Assembly (NCBI GenBank): GCA_017541035.1
Contig: JAFXZW010000020.1
Location: forward strand, 1-64,000
Direction: 5' to 3'
DNA: 64,000 nt
Source: Eubacterium sp.
Lineage (GTDB): Bacteria > Bacillota > Clostridia > Lachnospirales > Lachnospiraceae
In this document: positions 61,682 through 64,000 of the stretch, one piece after another
Layout: every line of letters starts with the position of its first letter
How positions within the stretch are numbered: the stretch's first letter is position 1
Position numbers and translations under genes: made by a program
Notes under the pieces: model-generated
Databases searched by the model: none
What the model was told of the DNA's origin: nothing
The model's input: only the letters and a program-made list of their open reading frames with translations

Positions 61682-63001
61682 GTGGGAAAAGGTCAGGAAC
61701 TATATAAAAAGGCAAAAACGATGATTCCGGGAGGAACTCAGCTGCTGAGTAAGAGACCGGAGATGTTTGCGCCGGATATTTGGCCGGCGTATTATTCAAA
61801 GGCTAAAGGATGTAAGGTATGGGATATAGACGGCCGGGAATATATCGATGTCAGTTACATGGGTATAGGCGCGAATGTTTTAGGGTATGCGGATGATGTT
61901 GTGGATCAGGCAGTAAAAACGGCTGTAGATCATGGATCGATGTGTACGCTGAATGCGCCCGAAGAGGTGTATCTGGCTGAAAAACTTCTTGAGTTACATC
62001 CCTGGGCCGGCGGCGTGCGTTATGCAAAAGCCGGCGGCGAAAGCATGGCTCTTGCCATACGAATCGCGAGAGCATTTTCCGGAAAGGATATCATTCTGTT
62101 CTGCGGTTATCATGGCTGGCATGATTGGTACCTTGCGGCAAATCTGTCAAATGGTGATTCGTTGGCAGATCAACATCTTGCAGGACTGGAACCTTCGGGA
62201 GTTCCGAAAGGGCTGGCGGGTACAAATATACCGTTCCACTATAACAATATCGAGGAATTTAAGTCTCTTGTGGATCAGTATAAAAATGAGATTGCCGCTG
62301 TTGTTATGGAACCGGTTCGAAATGATTACCCGCAAGATGGATTTTTGGAACAGATCCGGACGATCACGGAAAAGCAGGGAATAGTACTTATATTTGATGA
62401 AATCACCGCAGGATTTCGCCTTTGTACGGGAGGAAGTCATTTGTCGCCTGCGATAGGTGTTTCGCCGGATATGGCAGTGTTTGGTAAAGGGCTTACCAAT
62501 GGATATCCGCTTGCTGCGATCATAGGGAAAAAGGAAATTATGGATGCGGCGCAGGGGTCGTTCATCAGCAGTACATTCTATACAGAGAGAATCGGCTTTG
62601 TTGCTTCATTAACGTGTATAGAGGAATATCAAAAACGTCGTGTCTGGGAAAAACAGTCTCAGTATGGAAAAATGGTAAAAGCAGGATGGGAGCGTTTGGC
62701 GGAGAAATATGATCTGCCGGTTGTTGTGGGAGGAATAGATCCGCTGGCGCATTTCCATTTTGAAACAGATGATTTTCTTGCCATTAAGACATTTATAACT
62801 CAGGAAATGCTGAAAAGAGGATATCTTGCTTCGAATGCGTTTTATGCTTCGGATGCGCATTCGCCGGAGATTATAGAAAACTATCTGCAGAGTTTAGATG
62901 AGGTATTTGAGCAGATTAAATCTATTCAAAATGCAGGTGAAAGAATAGCTGATCATCTTATGGGACCGGTCTGTCAATCAGGTTTTCAACGGTTGAACTG
63001 A
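61682..63001 (+). CDS. PLP aminotransferase, glutamate-1-semialdehyde aminomutase-like
   Basis: 439 residues from a GTG at 61682 (GGAGG ribosome binding site). Class-III fold: IPGGTQLLSKRP, YHGWHDWY, FDEITAGFR (Asp contacting the cofactor) and the PLP Lys in FGKGLTNGYPLAAI. HemL uses this fold to make aminolevulinate, but the context and length suggest a sugar-modifying role in this locus. Class-III folds are unusual among sugar aminotransferases, which are mostly DegT-type. A true HemL is less likely because no tetrapyrrole genes are near. Confidence 0.78.
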   Translation: MGKGQELYKKAKTMIPGGTQLLSKRPEMFAPDIWPAYYSKAKGCKVWDIDGREYIDVSYMGIGANVLGYADDVVDQAVKTAVDHGSMCTLNAPEEVYLAEKLLELHPWAGGVRYAKAGGESMALAIRIARAFSGKDIILFCGYHGWHDWYLAANLSNGDSLADQHLAGLEPSGVPKGLAGTNIPFHYNNIEEFKSLVDQYKNEIAAVVMEPVRNDYPQDGFLEQIRTITEKQGIVLIFDEITAGFRLCTGGSHLSPAIGVSPDMAVFGKGLTNGYPLAAIIGKKEIMDAAQGSFISSTFYTERIGFVASLTCIEEYQKRRVWEKQSQYGKMVKAGWERLAEKYDLPVVVGGIDPLAHFHFETDDFLAIKTFITQEMLKRGYLASNAFYASDAHSPEIIENYLQSLDEVFEQIKSIQNAGERIADHLMGPVCQSGFQRLN

Positions 63002-63032
63002 TATGACAAAGATTAGCTGATGGGAGAAATAT

Positions 63033-63794
63033 ATGAAATTTTTAGTTATTATTCAAGCCAGATGTGGATCGACCAGGCTTCCGTCCAAAGTGCTGAAAGA
63101 TATTGAAGGGAAAACCGCGCTTGAGCAAATGCTGGACCGGGTATCCAGGGCGAAGAAAGTGGATGAGATCATTGTGGCAACTACGATCAATCCCGAAGAT
63201 GTTGCTATTGTAAATCTTGTTTCCGGATTAGGGTACCGGGTTTTTGCCGGAAGCGGGAATGATGTTTTAGACAGATATTATCAGGCGGCAAAACTATTAC
63301 AACCGGAGTATGTGATCCGCTTAACCGCAGATTGTCCGCTTATGGATTGGCATTTGATCGATGAGGCGATTGATGAATTGAATCCGGAATCAGATGATCT
63401 TTGTTCATATACGGAAACATTTCCTGACGGAGAGGATATTGAGATCATCCGGTTCAGTGCGCTGGAGGAGATGTGGAAGAATGCGGTTCTTGCTTCGGAG
63501 AGAGAACATGTTACTTTATATGTTAAAAATCGTCCGGAGAAGTATAAGCTTCAGAATTACGAGTGCAAACTGGGCAATTTGAACAGTGAACGGTGGACAT
63601 TGGATGAACCGGAAGATTTGGAATTGATCCGGGCTGTATATAAGCATTTTGCACCGAGAACAGATTTTTCGATGGAGGAGATATACCGATTCTTGCAGGA
63701 GAATCCGGAGATCCGTAATCTGAATCAGAAATATATCCGCAACGAGGGTTTGATCAAATCTTTAGCTGAGGACAAGATCGTAAACTGTGAATGA
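63033..63794 (+). CDS. Cytidylyltransferase family protein (SpsF type)
   Basis: 253 residues. The N-terminal VIIQARCGSTRLPSKVL matches the CTP-binding loop (RxxSxRxPxK) of cytidylyltransferases. RLTADCPLMD and a later segment WTLDEPEDL are typical of SpsF-type proteins. It would activate an acidic sugar as a CMP derivative, as in the CMP-sialic acid and spore-coat sps pathways. It is directly before a NeuB-type gene, the enzyme that forms such acids. Confidence 0.85.
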   Translation: MKFLVIIQARCGSTRLPSKVLKDIEGKTALEQMLDRVSRAKKVDEIIVATTINPEDVAIVNLVSGLGYRVFAGSGNDVLDRYYQAAKLLQPEYVIRLTADCPLMDWHLIDEAIDELNPESDDLCSYTETFPDGEDIEIIRFSALEEMWKNAVLASEREHVTLYVKNRPEKYKLQNYECKLGNLNSERWTLDEPEDLELIRAVYKHFAPRTDFSMEEIYRFLQENPEIRNLNQKYIRNEGLIKSLAEDKIVNCE

Positions 63795-63809
63795 TGAGAG
63801 GTAAAGAAA

Positions 63810-64000
63810 ATGTATGGTTTTAATAAAAATATAAAAATCGGGAATCGTATGATCGGTCCGGAGTATCCGACCTATTTTATAGCGGAGATCGGTGGTAATT
63901 TTGACGGGAGCCTGGATAAGGCGAAGCGTTTGATCGATGCCGCTAAGGAGTCAGGTGCAGACTGTGCAAAGTTTCAGACGTTTACTGCGGAAACGATAGT
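63810..64000 (+). CDS. NeuB-family sialic-acid-type synthase, 5' part
   Basis: Only 63 complete codons before the window edge. The segment YFIAEIGGNFDGSLDKAKRL and ESGADCAKFQTF matches the N-terminus of NeuB/SpsE synthases, which condense phosphoenolpyruvate with a six-carbon sugar to form a nonulosonic acid. The IGGNFDG motif differs from the usual IG-NHNG of true NeuB. The ribosome binding site GAGAGG precedes the ATG. The rest lies outside the window. Confidence 0.85.
   Translation, partial: MYGFNKNIKIGNRMIGPEYPTYFIAEIGGNFDGSLDKAKRLIDAAKESGADCAKFQTFTAETI

Noticed and set aside
61682..63001. Calling the aminomutase-like gene hemL
   Set aside because: No other haem genes are nearby and the setting is a sugar locus; fold similarity alone does not show glutamate-1-semialdehyde activity.

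Overview
This window looks like a chromosomal segment from a Gram-positive Clostridia member, most likely Lachnospiraceae (Bacillota). The evidence is a PolC-type DNA polymerase, PASTA kinase PrkC with phosphatase PrpC, the Firmicute order priA-def-fmt-rsmB-rlmN-prpC-prkC-rsgA-rpe-thiN, the block pyrH-frr-uppS-cdsA-dxr-rseP-ispG-polC, strong AGGAGG-type ribosome binding sites and sigma-A-like promoters. No tRNA, rRNA or CRISPR array was found. Family assignments come from motif and sequence recognition only; no database search was run.

Layout. 1-333: a cluster of tiny hairpins and direct repeats. 334-1713: a receiver-GGDEF signalling protein ending at a strong terminator. 1915-5550: a cell-wall locus with a MurE-like ligase, a D-aspartate-ligase-like ATP-grasp enzyme and a divergently transcribed Asp/Glu racemase. 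5563-11478: a cytidylate-kinase-like protein, glycogen synthase, RqcH, YicC, guanylate kinase and RNA polymerase omega. 11694-24818: PriA, N-terminal formyl-methionine processing and formation, rRNA methylation, Ser/Thr signalling, RsgA, pentose and thiamine genes, and a sodium:solute symporter. 25203-39529: a large bactofilin, then UMP kinase, ribosome recycling, undecaprenyl and phospholipid synthesis, the MEP isoprenoid pathway, site-2 protease and PolC. 39646-41509: a flavodiiron-type protein and a HAD phosphatase.

From about 41.6 kb to the right edge lies an accessory surface-polysaccharide locus, visibly AT-rich between about 46.7 and 54 kb. It opens with an aldolase / thiamine-diphosphate enzyme / epimerase cassette. 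Next come a decayed ATPase fragment, GT8 and GT2 glycosyltransferases, an IS4-group insertion sequence and a glycosyltransferase wrecked beside it. These are followed by another glycosyltransferase, the three-enzyme UDP-N-acetyl-L-fucosamine pathway (CapE, CapG, CapF) and a Wzx-type flippase. The end is a run resembling a nonulosonic-acid (sialic-acid-like) pathway: surface carbohydrate protein, DUF4910 protein, formyltransferase, aminomutase-type aminotransferase, SpsF-type cytidylyltransferase and NeuB (cut by the window edge). Together these suggest a capsule or wall polymer containing L-FucNAc and probably a modified nonulosonic acid.

The intergenic DNA is unusually repeat-rich. It holds GNA-triloop hairpins, a two-copy long palindromic element, short TGTCAT...ATGACA elements that repeatedly abut stop codons, an 11 x 17 bp array, a 5 x 73 bp hairpin array, a triple 28-bp repeat carrying Shine-Dalgarno-like motifs, and a duplicated piece of uppS. 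PolC itself carries a low-complexity insert of about 215 residues. The best candidates for something undescribed are the nonulosonate-like cassette, the aldolase/TPP cassette, the PolC insert and the hairpin arrays.
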